Shown here piece by piece: positions 63,668-64,000 of a DNA stretch of 64,000 bases (position 1 is its first letter; each line of letters opens with the position of its first letter). The notes under the pieces were generated by a model. The model saw only the letters and a program-made list of their open reading frames with translations, was not told the DNA's origin and ran no database searches. The translations under genes and the position numbers were made by a program. Origin of the DNA: JAXDJH01 sp034663635 (GTDB lineage: Bacteria > Actinomycetota > CADDZG01 > WHSQ01); the NCBI GenBank assembly GCA_034663635.1, contig JAXDJH010000007.1, positions 62,001 through 126,000 on the forward strand. Reading direction: 5' to 3'.

Positions 63668-64000
63668 TGCCCGACCTTCCGGACGAGGTCGCCCAGACCC
63701 TTCTTAGAGCGGTCGGGGCATACGTCCGTTCGACCGACGCGATCGAGCTCCCCGCTCGTCTCAAGCCGATCAAGAAAGTCGCGGGAACGGGCAAGGGACT
63801 TGCTCGACATCGCGCCCAACTGCTCGCCGAACTCGACGATGAAGTAACGAAGGCCCGGATGCTGGAGTGGCTCGACAAAGGCAAGCCGGCTCTCTCGAAG
63901 GAAGAAGCGCGAGTTTTGCGGTCGGCGCTCGTCGGCGAGGAAGGATGGGTCGAGGCCGCTTCGTCGTCGCCTAAGAAGAAAGAGCCCACCTCGGACGGAG
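63667..64000 (+). CDS. Unknown protein, truncated by window end
   Basis: ATG 63667 overlaps the last base of the CoA-transferase stop (TGATG), and the frame is open to the window edge for 111 codons. It begins MPDLPDEVAQTLLRAVGAYV, has basic helical segments (LKPIKKVAGTGKGLARHRAQLL) and a Lys/Ser-rich stretch near the end. Not recognised. Coupling to the CoA transferase and neighbour-like composition support a real gene. Confidence 0.65.
   Translation, partial: MPDLPDEVAQTLLRAVGAYVRSTDAIELPARLKPIKKVAGTGKGLARHRAQLLAELDDEVTKARMLEWLDKGKPALSKEEARVLRSALVGEEGWVEAASSSPKKKEPTSDG

Overview
This is a GC-rich window with tightly packed genes on both strands. It most likely comes from a deep-branching or uncultivated actinobacterium. 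Supporting features are the GlgE-type glucan genes with a Pep2-like maltokinase, a mycothiol-dependent isomerase-fold (MDMPI) protein, a small UBP-type zinc-finger protein, a DEDD exonuclease fused to a UvrC-like GIY-YIG region, many GTG/TTG starts and a type A RNase P RNA. No tRNA, rRNA, CRISPR array, insertion sequence or prophage was found. Species-level placement cannot be made from the sequence alone.

Layout. 1-15.9 kb: the tail of a secreted LVIVD-repeat protein; a CoxE-like VWA protein with a MoxR ATPase; moeA; an EamA transporter; a YceI protein and MarR regulator with look-alike operators; an ABC-F ATPase; a UBP zinc finger; a membrane-anchored sigma-like protein; mug; an unusual ftsH; and a large exported propeller/VWA protein. 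16.0-19.7 kb: three tandem exported LVIVD-repeat paralogues, each followed or separated by short gaps with hairpin terminators. 19.7-42.3 kb: an alpha-glucan and trehalose island holding a GH57/DUF3536 protein, glgB, maltokinase, treS, glgE, glgP, treZ, a GH57 glucanotransferase, treY and glgX. Together these can interconvert glycogen, malto-oligosaccharides, maltose 1-phosphate and trehalose by both the TreS-Mak-GlgE-GlgB and the TreY-TreZ routes. Embedded in it are a lactate-monooxygenase-like flavoenzyme, a zincin and a MerB-like gene with an in-frame UGA.

42.3-50.6 kb: an MDMPI protein, a C4 zinc-ribbon coiled-coil protein, RNase HI and a membrane hydrolase. Next comes a cobalamin riboswitch leading into a five-gene run: an exported alpha/alpha-barrel protein, an exported and membrane-anchored DUF4430-like protein, and ECF transporter T, fused A-A and S components. 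The first two resemble the two domains of animal transcobalamin/intrinsic factor, so I read the run as a surface B12-capture and uptake system. The RNase P RNA and a strong terminator follow. 50.6-64 kb: two GAF histidine kinases around an anchored beta-propeller protein, ridA, a small membrane protein, an M20 peptidase coupled to trpD, a DEDD/GIY-YIG nuclease, a GAF-PP2C phosphatase, a zinc-ribbon protein, a CaiB-type CoA transferase and a truncated unknown gene.

The two most notable items are (i) the MerB-like gene at about 32.9-33.6 kb. Its UGA is followed, in the same frame, by the rest of the family sequence and by a GGUC-loop hairpin placed like a bacterial SECIS, suggesting selenocysteine. 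(ii) The riboswitch-controlled split transcobalamin-like ECF locus at 44.8-50.1 kb.
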